The notes under the pieces were generated by a model. It saw only the letters and a list, made by a program, of their open reading frames with translations. It did no database searches and was not told the origin of the DNA. A stretch of DNA of 64,000 nucleotides, taken from Azophilus sp965116165. GTDB lineage: Bacteria; Pseudomonadota; Gammaproteobacteria; Pseudomonadales; Azotimanducaceae. Numbering within the stretch: the first letter of the stretch is position 1; each line of letters opens with the position of its first letter. The position numbers and the translations under genes are program-made. Positions 16,901 to 24,359 of the stretch are shown in pieces. The stretch lies in contig OZ220484.1 in the NCBI GenBank assembly GCA_965116165.1, forward strand, positions 248,001 through 312,000. The letters are read 5' to 3'.

Positions 16901-18935
16901 GTTCGCGGGCCAGATTGTGGTGCCGAGCAACCTGCCGCTGAACGCGATTCTTGCCAATTATCTGTCGGTAAACGAGTCCGCCATGCAAGGGCTGGTCAAG
17001 CACCCGTTTCATGGCGATTTGGATGCCGACCTGCGCCGCATCGACCCGGAAATTCCGATTGCCGAGGAATCCGTCCCGCAGGTCATGCGGCGGATAATGT
17101 CGGGTGAGCTGATTGGCGAGCGTCCGGTTGCCGTGGCGCCCCGGCCGGGATACTCGGAAGCGGAACTGGTCAGGCCGGTGAGACGGGTGTTGATTCACGC
17201 CCGTGGCTGCACCGCCGCCAAATTGGTGCGCATCGCCCAAGAGCGGGGTATCGAGGTGGTTTTGGTGCAATCCGACCCGGATATGGAATCGGCGGTGGTC
17301 GATAGCCTGACCGAGCGCGACACCCTCGTTTGCATCGGCGGCAACACACCGGACGAAAGTTATCTCAATGCGCGCAGCGTTTTAAGCGTTGCCGAGCACG
17401 AGGGTGTGGACGCACTGCATCCCGGCATCGGCTTTCTTTCGGAAAACGCCCACTTTGCGGAACTCGTGCGCAGCCACCGCATCAACTTCATCGGGCCGCC
17501 GGTGTCCGCCATGGAAACCATGGGCAACAAGTCCAACGCCATTGCCACGGCCGCACAGTTGCGGGTGCCGGTGGTGCCCGGCAGCCACGGCATTCTCACC
17601 GATGCCGACCGTGCGGCGGAAGTGGCCGCCGAGCTCGGCTATCCCATCCTTGTCAAGGCGGTGCACGGCGGCGGCGGCAAGGGCATCCAGATGGTGGAGA
17701 CGGCCGATCAATTCCATGAACTCTTTCACCGGGTAACCGCCGAGGCCCGCGCCGCCTTCGGCAACGGCGATGTTTATCTGGAGAAATACGTCGCATCCCT
17801 GCGCCATATCGAGGTGCAGATTTTGCGCGATACAAAGGGCAACACCCGAGTGCTGGGCCTGCGCGATTGCAGCGTGCAGCGCGACAAGCAGAAGGTTTTC
17901 GAGGAATCCGGCTCCACCATGCTGCCCAGGCATCTGCGCAAGGATGTGCTCGCGCACGCGGCGGCCATTGCCGACGAGGTGGGGTATGTCGGCGCCGGTA
18001 CCGTCGAGTTCATTTTTGACCTGAAGGCCGGGGCCGTCTACTTCATGGAAATGAATACGCGGCTGCAGGTGGAACATCCGGTGACGGAATGGGTGTCGGG
18101 TGTGGACATCGTCGGCGAGCAGTTTCGCATCGCCTCCGGCGAGTCTATATCCCATATCAAACCGCGTGCTAGGGGCTATGCGATCGAGGCGCGGGTGAAT
18201 GCGGAAAGCGTGCGGCTGACAGAGCGGGGCACGCTGACCTTCCGACCCCATCCAGGCGAAATAACCGAAGCCGTTTTCCCGGAGACGCCCAATGTGGAGG
18301 TCATTGCCGCCGCCGCCAGCGGCAAGTTCGTCTCGCCCTATTACGACAGCATGGTGGCGCAGATAATCGTGCATGCCAAGGATCGGCAGGCGGCGATCGC
18401 CAAATTGTCGGACTACCTCGGAGGTGTGCGTATTCGGGGCATCTGCACCAACATCGCGCTGCTTCGGCGCATTCTCGCCGACGAACAATTCCAGGGGGGT
18501 GACTACGATACGAATTATTTGCCCGAGTTTCTTGCGCGCACGGATGCGCACACATTGATCGACGAGGTTGAGGCGGCGGCTGGCGACCTGGTTTCCATGA
18601 TCGACCTCGAAACGATCCGCATCGACGACAGCGTCGAGTTGAAGGTGCTATCGCCGTCGGCGGGGATATTCTATGCCGCGCCCTCGCCGAGCGAACCCGA
18701 ATATGTTGCCGTCGGCGACCATGTTCGCGTGGACACGACACTCTGCCAACTTGAGGCGATGAAGATATTCACACCACTGGCACTCAAGGACTTCAATGCC
18801 GAACAGGATCTGTACGACCCGGACATCGCGTTCGAGATCACCCGGATGAACATCGACAGCGGCCAGCAGGTCAATGTGGGCGACCTCCTGTTTGTCGTTA
18901 AACCCCTTGCGAACGCTGTCGCGCCGGGGCGTTGA
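13926..18935 (+). CDS. Giant acetyl-CoA carboxylase-like protein (AccA-like, AccD-like, biotin carboxylase, BCCP in one chain)
   Basis: A 1,669-residue protein carrying all the parts of an acyl-CoA carboxylase. Residues ~100-310 are an AccA-like carboxyltransferase half (FMDTPGADAREDANRN, GIIYGLGYSGGAIPLAASNM). Residues ~330-820 are a mostly helical region I cannot assign. Residues ~860-1020 are AccD-like (SGGMQTKEGAGALFSMA, GDCTGGAQASFV), without AccD's zinc finger. Residues ~1080-1530 are a biotin carboxylase with ATP-grasp KAVHGGGGKGIQMV and MEMNTRLQVEHPVTE. A C-terminal biotinyl domain has LEAMKIF, with the biotin Lys at about 1613. The TTG 13926 start is uncertain: no ATG occurs early and no good ribosome-binding site is visible. 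Carboxylation of acetyl-CoA is inferred; another acyl-CoA is possible. A LysR gene follows. Confidence 0.88.
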   Translation: MKSSAAPERVGGRARFRGGPKYEPTAALVEFRGSFLLDADKQPIEGDRLYLIAESLAEDFSLFPTVRRNDRLPGLLTRSQISRRTRHLANLDIDSYIERVVAPAENKARTPAPEVIRQLGKVEQEELAGPFHSATVALDFDGNTRLVGFIGQNRASDNGIWGPADHLRTADHLAEFAKRRIPVVTFMDTPGADAREDANRNNQAHSISRLIAEASNVDVPNVGIIYGLGYSGGAIPLAASNMILSVSDGVFSTIQPPGLANIARRLNLSWQECAKYVGLSPFELYMQGYIDGVIDYSPDEPEKIANLRLAIVGGLLSVEERTRQFVAESPYIMDHYRQSLRRYVNPSPQLKLMQESALLQIVQNPTEYHNVFGVAFRYLRYLKVRRRIRATSTHEYGRLAARDLPEGELARRAELERRRTFLKWLQDPDKVVYDDALVKATRAYRDAKQAEHDERGRIAQLIFGEPRRNYQQSRMRLISTVGAFLYNRWKGDAPSNLKALVGFLKAPEDTHGILCAEDVGEPVKLIRMIRRDAALVGTMRERFTHEGKKLLRAGATRDKSASWLATQLTTELNLVITGPSLADALADALPRETGVLVAGGASAIRVNRAILAHRYPDFIRPARQRPGLISSSDMTVLDLLIDVDLRQEFIGECAKLLLFDSVYDHIVSNLDLIAEEAQAGQSLSRKTLRALIDGALAVSAPATHDGTTPGNTQTPRQRFFQWYRRMGRLPKGTEFFRTVEEWKRASFPHLADVLFVVVTYLFQNLLRSLIQSERERKAYNGRIAPKNIGRRKDFWYRLTRAYRDLLMQKVLNRYKRERRFTYRDILSEFFSDWEERFGDLISSDPCGFPGFRHAIEDALNKGMPPCGIVTGMARFKDVHGGLPVGVVLSNVGFQAGAFDMASGEKFCKLLVECAIEHVPVVCFVCSGGMQTKEGAGALFSMAAVNDRITRFVRDHDLPLIVFGYGDCTGGAQASFVTHPLVQTYYFSGTSMPFAGQIVVPSNLPLNAILANYLSVNESAMQGLVKHPFHGDLDADLRRIDPEIPIAEESVPQVMRRIMSGELIGERPVAVAPRPGYSEAELVRPVRRVLIHARGCTAAKLVRIAQERGIEVVLVQSDPDMESAVVDSLTERDTLVCIGGNTPDESYLNARSVLSVAEHEGVDALHPGIGFLSENAHFAELVRSHRINFIGPPVSAMETMGNKSNAIATAAQLRVPVVPGSHGILTDADRAAEVAAELGYPILVKAVHGGGGKGIQMVETADQFHELFHRVTAEARAAFGNGDVYLEKYVASLRHIEVQILRDTKGNTRVLGLRDCSVQRDKQKVFEESGSTMLPRHLRKDVLAHAAAIADEVGYVGAGTVEFIFDLKAGAVYFMEMNTRLQVEHPVTEWVSGVDIVGEQFRIASGESISHIKPRARGYAIEARVNAESVRLTERGTLTFRPHPGEITEAVFPETPNVEVIAAAASGKFVSPYYDSMVAQIIVHAKDRQAAIAKLSDYLGGVRIRGICTNIALLRRILADEQFQGGDYDTNYLPEFLARTDAHTLIDEVEAAAGDLVSMIDLETIRIDDSVELKVLSPSAGIFYAAPSPSEPEYVAVGDHVRVDTTLCQLEAMKIFTPLALKDFNAEQDLYDPDIAFEITRMNIDSGQQVNVGDLLFVVKPLANAVAPGR

Positions 18936-18977
18936 GTGCCGGGGTGCCGGGTTTGCCGACCAAAACCTATTGGGTCC

Positions 18978-19847
18978 ATGTTGGCGGCCGCCGTGATTGA
19001 GAATCTCGAAACGCTCATCACGCTGTCGAAAACCGGCACCATGATGGAAACCGGCACCGTGCTGAAAATCTCACAATCGGCGGTGAGCAAGCGCATTGCG
19101 GCTCTGGAGCGGCACTACGACCGCCGGCTGATCGAACGCTACGGGCGACGGGTGGTGTTGACCCATCACGGCACCCACCTGGTCGAGAAGGTATCGCCGC
19201 TGGTTAGCGAGCTGCGCACCGTATTTCTGGAGGGCGGGGCCCTGCCGAGCGGCAAGATCATACTCGGCGTCTCGGAGGCCATACTGGCGAGCTGGGGGCC
19301 GCAGCTCTTCGCGGCGGTACGCGGCGACATGCCGGAAGTTGAATTCATCTTTCACGCGCAGCGTTCGCCGACCGTGCTTGATCGCTTGCGCAGCGGGGAA
19401 TACATGGTGGGTATCTGTACGGGCGCCTCCGGCGTGGATACCGACCTGCAAAGCGAGATTGTGCGGCTGGAGCCGATGGTGATCATTCCCTCCGGCCTGG
19501 CGGCGTTCGATTACAGTGTCGGCGAAGATCTCGATGTCATCACCATCGAAAGCCGGTCGGGTGCCTGGGCCTCCATCGAGGACGACATGCGGCGACTGCG
19601 CCTGCATCGGAAGGTCTCGCTCGAATCCTTTTTCAGTGCCGCGCAAATGGCGCTGGCCGGTTTCGGCCACGGCCTGGTGCCCGCCGGCGTGGCCACCACC
19701 CTTGGCGCGCCGAGCGACCGGCTCATTGCGCTCGACGCCCACGGCCTCAATCGTCCGGTTCGCTTTGTGGCGCGGAAATCCATGTTCTCGCAGCCGCTGG
19801 CGCGGAATTTCCGCGATTCGATTTTGCGCCATGTGAAGCATCTTTGA
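18978..19847 (+). CDS. LysR-family transcriptional regulator
   Basis: The N-terminal winged helix-turn-helix (ENLETLITLSKTGTMMETGTVLKISQSAVSKRIAALERHYDRRLIERYGRRVVLT) is followed by a substrate-binding domain. It starts at ATG 18978, 42 bp after the giant carboxylase gene on the same strand, so the two are probably co-transcribed and the regulator may sense a CoA or fatty-acid signal; that is inference. LysR regulators are more often divergent from their target, so the same-strand position is slightly unusual. It is 289 aa. Confidence 0.88.
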   Translation: MLAAAVIENLETLITLSKTGTMMETGTVLKISQSAVSKRIAALERHYDRRLIERYGRRVVLTHHGTHLVEKVSPLVSELRTVFLEGGALPSGKIILGVSEAILASWGPQLFAAVRGDMPEVEFIFHAQRSPTVLDRLRSGEYMVGICTGASGVDTDLQSEIVRLEPMVIIPSGLAAFDYSVGEDLDVITIESRSGAWASIEDDMRRLRLHRKVSLESFFSAAQMALAGFGHGLVPAGVATTLGAPSDRLIALDAHGLNRPVRFVARKSMFSQPLARNFRDSILRHVKHL

Positions 19848-19880
19848 TTTGCCAAACGTATCCAGTTCGGCTGATGGACG

Positions 19881-19910
19881 CCAGTTTATTCATGACTGGG
19901 CCGGGCAGGC
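19881..19910 (-). repeat. Decayed family 2 end
   Basis: GTTTATTCATGACTGGGCCGGGC resembles the reverse complement of the family 2 left end with a few changes. Only about 30 bp can be recognised. Confidence 0.35.
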
Positions 19911-20018
19911 GACTTCAAGATGTTATTGGTGAAGTCGCACCGGCGGTTGCGTTCTCGGTCCGGCTTCGGCAACCTTCGCGGCTGGCAAATTTCCACACCC
20001 AAATTTAAGGAATCTCCC

Positions 20019-20612
20019 ATGGCACAGACGCACGATCATGAGATCGTATCCATCTACCCCTTTACCGACGACGAGGTAGACCAGCTTTTGACCCACGCCA
20101 ACGAGTGTGTGCTCATGTGGGGGACCAGGGACGGCTGGCCGGTCGGTGTAACCCATGCCTTCGTTTGGCGTGACGGCAAGCTTTGGATCACCTTTGCGGT
20201 CCACCGGCACCGCGCGACGGCCATTCGGCGGGACAACCGGGTTTCGGTGAATGTGAGCAGCGCCAGCTACCGTCCGGATGCGTCCGAGGAACTGCCGACC
20301 GGCGCCATTACCTTCAAGGGTACCGGCGAATTCTTTGAGGACGACGAAACCAAGAAATGGTTTTATGCCGCCCTGGCAAAAAAAGTCAGCCCCGACAGCG
20401 CCGAGGGCGAGGCGGCGTTCCATAGCCTGCTCGATTCGCCGTTGCGGGTTATCCTGGCCGTCACGCCGGTGAAGAAGATCATGTACAACAGCAAGACGGC
20501 GGGGGCCCACATGGCCGGCGCCGCTTCGGAAGACCAACTTGGCGAACGGCTGGCCGTGGACCGGGACCGCATGAACGCGGAACGGGCCCGGCGCGGGCTG
20601 CCGCCCCGCTAA
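20019..20612 (+). CDS. Pyridoxamine 5'-phosphate oxidase-family (split-barrel flavin-binding) protein
   Basis: A 197-residue protein of the PNPOx-like split-barrel fold: VDQLLTHANECVLMWGTRDGWPVGVTHAFVWRDGKLWITFAVHRHRATAIRRDNRVSVNVSS, then ITFKGTGEFFEDDET. Such proteins bind FMN, F420 or haem; the exact cofactor and substrate are not shown here. The start is ATG 20019 after TTAAGGAA. Its TAA stop lies inside CTAA, the first bases of a family 2 repeat. Confidence 0.75.
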   Translation: MAQTHDHEIVSIYPFTDDEVDQLLTHANECVLMWGTRDGWPVGVTHAFVWRDGKLWITFAVHRHRATAIRRDNRVSVNVSSASYRPDASEELPTGAITFKGTGEFFEDDETKKWFYAALAKKVSPDSAEGEAAFHSLLDSPLRVILAVTPVKKIMYNSKTAGAHMAGAASEDQLGERLAVDRDRMNAERARRGLPPR

Positions 20613-20776
20613 CCCGACCTAGTCGTGAATGAATGTAGCGAGGCGGGCAAGAGTCGTGAAAGCACCGGGTGCGCGGACTGGAGCGCGCGTGTTTGACGGC
20701 ACGTTGAGCACAGGGCGGGAGCACGGCCGGTTATTGCGCGGCCGCAATAGTTTATTCATGAATTAGGTTGGGCTAG
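20609..20776 (-). repeat. Family 2 repeat, full-length copy
   Basis: 168 bp run from CTAACCCGACCTAGTCGTGA to GAATTAGGTTGGGCTAG, in the opposite orientation to the copy at 34856. Both terminal inverted repeats are present. Its first bases include the stop codon of the preceding gene, and its end is 52 bp before the aldolase start. Confidence 0.8.
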
Positions 20777-20828
20777 AGCCCGATAAACGCTCGGTTTGCA
20801 CTGATCGGGATAAGCAGAGGATGAGGAT

Positions 20829-21719
20829 GTGAGCGACCCGCAACAACTGACAAAAATAGGTACCGGCAGGGGTTTCATCGCCGCTCTGGATCAGAGCGGC
20901 GGCAGCACCCCCAAGGCACTGGGGCTCTACGGCATCGGGCCGGAAGCCTGGTCGAGCGAGGAGGAGATGTTCGACATCGTGCACGCCATGCGCACCCGCA
21001 TCGTCACCAGTCCGGGCTTCACCGGCAAGCGCATACTCGGCGCTATCCTGTTCGAGGACACCCTCAACCGCGATGTGGCGGGGCGACCCACACCGAGCTA
21101 TCTCTGGGAAGACAAGAACATGGTGCCTTTCCTGAAAGTGGACAGGGGCCTCGCGGCGGAGGAGGACGGCGTACAGGTCATGCAACCCATGCCGGGGCTT
21201 GACGCACTACTCGGCCAAGCCAGGGCAAGGGGTGTCTTCGGCACCAAGATGCGTTCGGTAATCAAACAGGCCAGCGCGTCCGGGATCGCGCGCGTGGTCG
21301 AACAGCAATTTGCTATCGGTGCACATATTCTCGAAGCTGGGCTGGTACCGATTATTGAACCCGAGGTGGACATTCACTGCCCGGACAAGGCCGGGGCCGA
21401 GGAGATGCTCCATGCCGAGATCATTGATGCGCTCAATGGCTTGGTGGGGGAGCGCCCCGTCATGCTTAAGCTGACCCTGCCGGAAGTGGATAATCTTTAT
21501 GCCGATTGCGTTGCGCACGGCAAGGTTTTGCGCGTGGCGGCGCTTTCCGGGGGCTATAGCCGCGCCGAGGCGAATGCGCGGCTCACCCGTCAAAACGGCA
21601 TGATCGCAAGTTTCTCACGAGCGCTGACGGAGGGTCTGACGGCAAGCCAAAGCGACGCGGCATTCGATGCCCGGCTCGACCGTTCCGTTCAGGCCATATT
21701 CGATGCGTCGGACACCTGA
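20829..21719 (+). CDS. Fructose-bisphosphate aldolase, class I
   Basis: A class I (Schiff-base) aldolase cleaving fructose 1,6-bisphosphate in glycolysis and gluconeogenesis. The start TGRGFIAALDQSGGSTPKAL and the motifs GAILFEDTLNRDVAGRPTPSYLW, PFLKVDRGL and the C-terminal ALSGGYSRAEANARL fit the short (~295 aa) bacterial class I family. Candidate Schiff-base and phosphate-site residues lie in GTKMRSVI and VMLKLTLPE. The start is GTG 20829 after GAGG. It appears to be a single-gene unit. Confidence 0.88.
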   Translation: MSDPQQLTKIGTGRGFIAALDQSGGSTPKALGLYGIGPEAWSSEEEMFDIVHAMRTRIVTSPGFTGKRILGAILFEDTLNRDVAGRPTPSYLWEDKNMVPFLKVDRGLAAEEDGVQVMQPMPGLDALLGQARARGVFGTKMRSVIKQASASGIARVVEQQFAIGAHILEAGLVPIIEPEVDIHCPDKAGAEEMLHAEIIDALNGLVGERPVMLKLTLPEVDNLYADCVAHGKVLRVAALSGGYSRAEANARLTRQNGMIASFSRALTEGLTASQSDAAFDARLDRSVQAIFDASDT

Positions 21720-21749
21720 ATCGCGCACCGAAATTGAGTCGGGGGTCAG

Positions 21750-22050
21750 AAACACAGGGACTTATATGCATGAGTTGACATACCACGATATGTTGAGGAT
21801 TTAGCGGCTGAAAACAACCACATGTCGGCTTCTGTCAACCCATTGGTATCATTCCCTTTTAATTCCCCATGAGTTCATACCTTGGGTGTTTCGGGGCCTT
21901 GTCCTTGGAATGAAAGATGAATGAAAAATTAAAGAAAATAAAGGGACTTATATGCATAAGTTGACATGCCACTATATATTGAGACTTTAGTGGCGGGAAA
22001 CCACCACATGTTGGGTTTTGTCAACTAATCGATATAATTCCCAAAATAAA
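21750..22050 (+). repeat. Two ~100-bp direct repeats with internal inverted repeats
   Basis: AGGGACTTATATGCATGAGT (about 21758) and AGGGACTTATATGCATAAGT (about 21942) each begin a ~100-bp unit. Both continue with TTGACATRCCAC, a dyad around TTTAGYGGC, ACCACATGT, then TGTCAAC and a TAT(C/A)ATTCCC end. The AT content is much higher than in the surroundings. In unit 2, GCCACT...AGTGGC forms a hairpin and AGTTGACA/TGTCAACT bracket it. Unit 2 ends just before the SDR ribosome-binding site. I see no gene in 21720-22062. Confidence 0.65.
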
Positions 22051-22062
22051 ATAGGAAGGTTG

Positions 22063-22809
22063 ATGAGCGCATTTCGATTGGATGGCCGGGTGGCGGTGGT
22101 TACCGGTGCCGGCAAGGGTATTGGTCGGGGCATCGCCCTTTGTTTGGCCGAGGCGGGTGCCGATTTGGTGGTAAGCGCACGCACGGGATCCGATATTGAC
22201 GAGGTCGCCGACGCCGTGCGCGCGACCGGCCGGCGAGCCTTGGCGGTAACGGCCGATGTCACCGATGGCGAACAACTCGACGCCCTTGTTGCCGCGGCAG
22301 GCGAATTGGGCGATTTAAGCATTTGGGTAAGCAATGCGGGCGGCTTGCCGGACGCCACCCCGCGCTACCTGACCCGTACTCCCGAAGACCGCTGGGATGC
22401 CCAAGTAAATCTTAACCTAAAGGCGGTCTGGATGGGCGCGGTGCGGGCGGCGGCGGCCATGGAGGCGGGCTGTATCGTCAATATCTCCTCCCGGGCGGCG
22501 CTGGGGCCGCAGCTCAAGAACGGCCCCTATGGTGCCTCGAAGGCGGCGGTCAACAGCCTGACACAAACGCTGGCTGTGGAACTGGCGCCGCGCATTCGGG
22601 TCAATGCGGTCGCGCCCGGCCCCATTCCCACCGAGAACTTCATGCAATCCACCAACTTTCCCGACGACAAGCCGATCGAGAAAATCATCGGCATCCCGCT
22701 TGGCCGGTTGGGCACACCGGAAGACATCGGCCACGCGGTGGTGTTCATGGCATCGCCCGCCGCGGGCTGGATCACCGGCCAGTGCCTGTATGTGACGGGC
22801 GGAACCTAA
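22063..22809 (+). CDS. Short-chain dehydrogenase/reductase
   Basis: A classical SDR of 248 aa. The cofactor motif is VVTGAGKGIGRGIALCLAE, the NNAG-type motif is VSNAGG, the catalytic Ser is in NISSRAALG, and YGASKAAV is the YxxxK pair. The C-terminus SPAAGWITGQCLYVTGG is typical. The start is ATG 22063 with AGGAAGG at 22052-22058. It is the first gene of a four-gene same-strand run with a monooxygenase-like protein and two amidohydrolases, which suggests degradation of a small organic compound. The substrate is unknown. Confidence 0.88.
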   Translation: MSAFRLDGRVAVVTGAGKGIGRGIALCLAEAGADLVVSARTGSDIDEVADAVRATGRRALAVTADVTDGEQLDALVAAAGELGDLSIWVSNAGGLPDATPRYLTRTPEDRWDAQVNLNLKAVWMGAVRAAAAMEAGCIVNISSRAALGPQLKNGPYGASKAAVNSLTQTLAVELAPRIRVNAVAPGPIPTENFMQSTNFPDDKPIEKIIGIPLGRLGTPEDIGHAVVFMASPAAGWITGQCLYVTGGT

Positions 22810-22896
22810 GAAGAACCCCGCGTCCGCGAATTCGCTCAGACCGCGGGATTGCGTCTCAACCGACTTGCAACCTCAGATGCCAAGGACCACCACAGC

Positions 22897-23268
22897 ATGA
22901 TTATTATTTCCGCAACACTTGATTTCGCCATCCAAGCGGACCGCGACCGGGCGGTGGCGGAGTGCGCGCCCGTGCAAAACGCCACTCGAGACGAGGAACC
23001 CGGCTGCCGAGCCTATTGTTTCGCCGCGGATCCCTGCGTTCCCACGCGCATTCAAGTCTACGAATTGTGGGACGACGCACCGACCCTCGCCGCCCACTTC
23101 AAACACCAAAACTATGAGAATATGAAGACGGTGCTCGGCAAGCACGGCATTGTCGCCAACGATAATCGCATGTACCAAATCAGCGCCCACGAGCCGGTCT
23201 ACGACCGCGACGGCATGCCTCGCGAAACCTTTTTCGATGGTTATTACGATGCGGCATTAGCTCTATGA
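22897..23268 (+). CDS. Antibiotic biosynthesis monooxygenase (ABM)-domain protein
   Basis: A small (123 aa) dimeric alpha/beta-barrel-type protein: IIISATLDFAIQADRDRAVAECAPVQNATRDEEPGCRAYCF, then RIQVYELWDDAPTLAAHFKHQNYENM, the ABM signature. Members include cofactor-free quinol monooxygenases such as YgiN. The start is ATG 22897. It sits 87 bp after the SDR and 7 bp before the next gene, so it is part of the catabolic operon. Confidence 0.82.
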   Translation: MIIISATLDFAIQADRDRAVAECAPVQNATRDEEPGCRAYCFAADPCVPTRIQVYELWDDAPTLAAHFKHQNYENMKTVLGKHGIVANDNRMYQISAHEPVYDRDGMPRETFFDGYYDAALAL

Positions 23269-23275
23269 ATAGCAC

Positions 23276-24265
23276 ATGAGCAGCCCAAAGCGTGTCATCG
23301 ACCTGCACGCCCACGCCGTCCTCGAAGCGGGATTCGGTGTGGCGGGCCATTACGGTCCGGAGTTGGCCGTTGACAGCGACGGAGTGTCCTACTTCCGTAT
23401 CGGTGCATACCGCATGAAACCCATGTCCTACCGCGGCACCCCGTTCATGGATGTGGGCAAGCGGCTCGAGTTGATGGACGAGGTTGGTATCGACCTGCAA
23501 TTGCTCTCGCCCAACCCGCTGACATTCTTCCACGGCATTGAGGCGGACGTGGCGCTCAAATTCTGCCGGGCGCATAACGATGCCATGGCGGAACTGGTGG
23601 CCCGCCATCCGAATAAACTCCTCGGCTCCGCGGCGCTGCCCATGCAGGATCCGGATGCGGCCGCCGGGGAACTCGAAAGGGCCGTCGAAGAATTGGGCTT
23701 GGTGGCCGCCTATGTGGGCACCGACTATCCGTTTCCGCTCGACGACCCCTGTTTGGACGATCTTTATCGGACCCTGGTGACGCTCGATGTGCCGCTGTTT
23801 CTGCATCCGGCCTCCACCGACGGCGCGGGCATGCCGGCGGATCCGCGGCTTTGCCGGTTCGACCTCGGCCTGATTGTCGGCTACGCCTACGATGAGTCCC
23901 TGGCGGTGGCGTCTATCATCTACGGCGGCGTATTGGAGCGACATCCGCAACTGGATATCTGTATTTCCCACGGCGGGGGCGCCTTGCCATTTTTGATTGG
24001 GCGCTACGAGGGCATCGCCCGCTTTCGGGATTGGGCACCGCAATCGGTTAGGGAGAACGGTTTTCGCCACGAGGTGCGTAAGCTTTGGTTCGATGCGCAT
24101 GTGGAGGGCGAGGGTGCCCGCGACCTGCTGGTCGATACCGTCGGCCGCGACCGGCTGGTTTACGGCACCAACTTCGGCGGTTGGGATACACCGTCGGCCA
24201 CTTCGGATTTCGATGCGAGCCTGACGCCGAATGCGGAAAAACTGTTGCGCCTCGCGGTACGCTAG
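23276..24265 (+). CDS. Amidohydrolase, ACMSD-like (amidohydrolase_2) family
   Basis: A 329-residue TIM-barrel metal hydrolase/decarboxylase. Metal ligands are visible as DLHAHAV near the N-terminus, LFLHPAS (about residue 180), CISHGGGALPF (about 225) and the late GTNFGGWD (about 300). The region YRMKPMSYRGTPFMDVGKRLELMDEVGIDLQLLSPNP is typical of aminocarboxymuconate-semialdehyde decarboxylase relatives. The start is ATG 23276, 7 bp after the ABM gene. The substrate is unknown; decarboxylation of a ring-derived acid is plausible. Confidence 0.85.
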   Translation: MSSPKRVIDLHAHAVLEAGFGVAGHYGPELAVDSDGVSYFRIGAYRMKPMSYRGTPFMDVGKRLELMDEVGIDLQLLSPNPLTFFHGIEADVALKFCRAHNDAMAELVARHPNKLLGSAALPMQDPDAAAGELERAVEELGLVAAYVGTDYPFPLDDPCLDDLYRTLVTLDVPLFLHPASTDGAGMPADPRLCRFDLGLIVGYAYDESLAVASIIYGGVLERHPQLDICISHGGGALPFLIGRYEGIARFRDWAPQSVRENGFRHEVRKLWFDAHVEGEGARDLLVDTVGRDRLVYGTNFGGWDTPSATSDFDASLTPNAEKLLRLAVR

Positions 24266-24359
24266 GCCGACGATGCGCGTTATCCAAAAGTCTTCGATTT
24301 AGATGCGGCGGGGCGCCGTATCAGCGGCCAAAACGCCAACAACGTTGGGAGGAATCGCG

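Noticed and set aside
14553..18551. Three long antisense open frames (about 390-430 codons) under the giant carboxylase gene
   Set aside because: The plus-strand frame carries all carboxylase motifs without a break; the antisense products show no domains.
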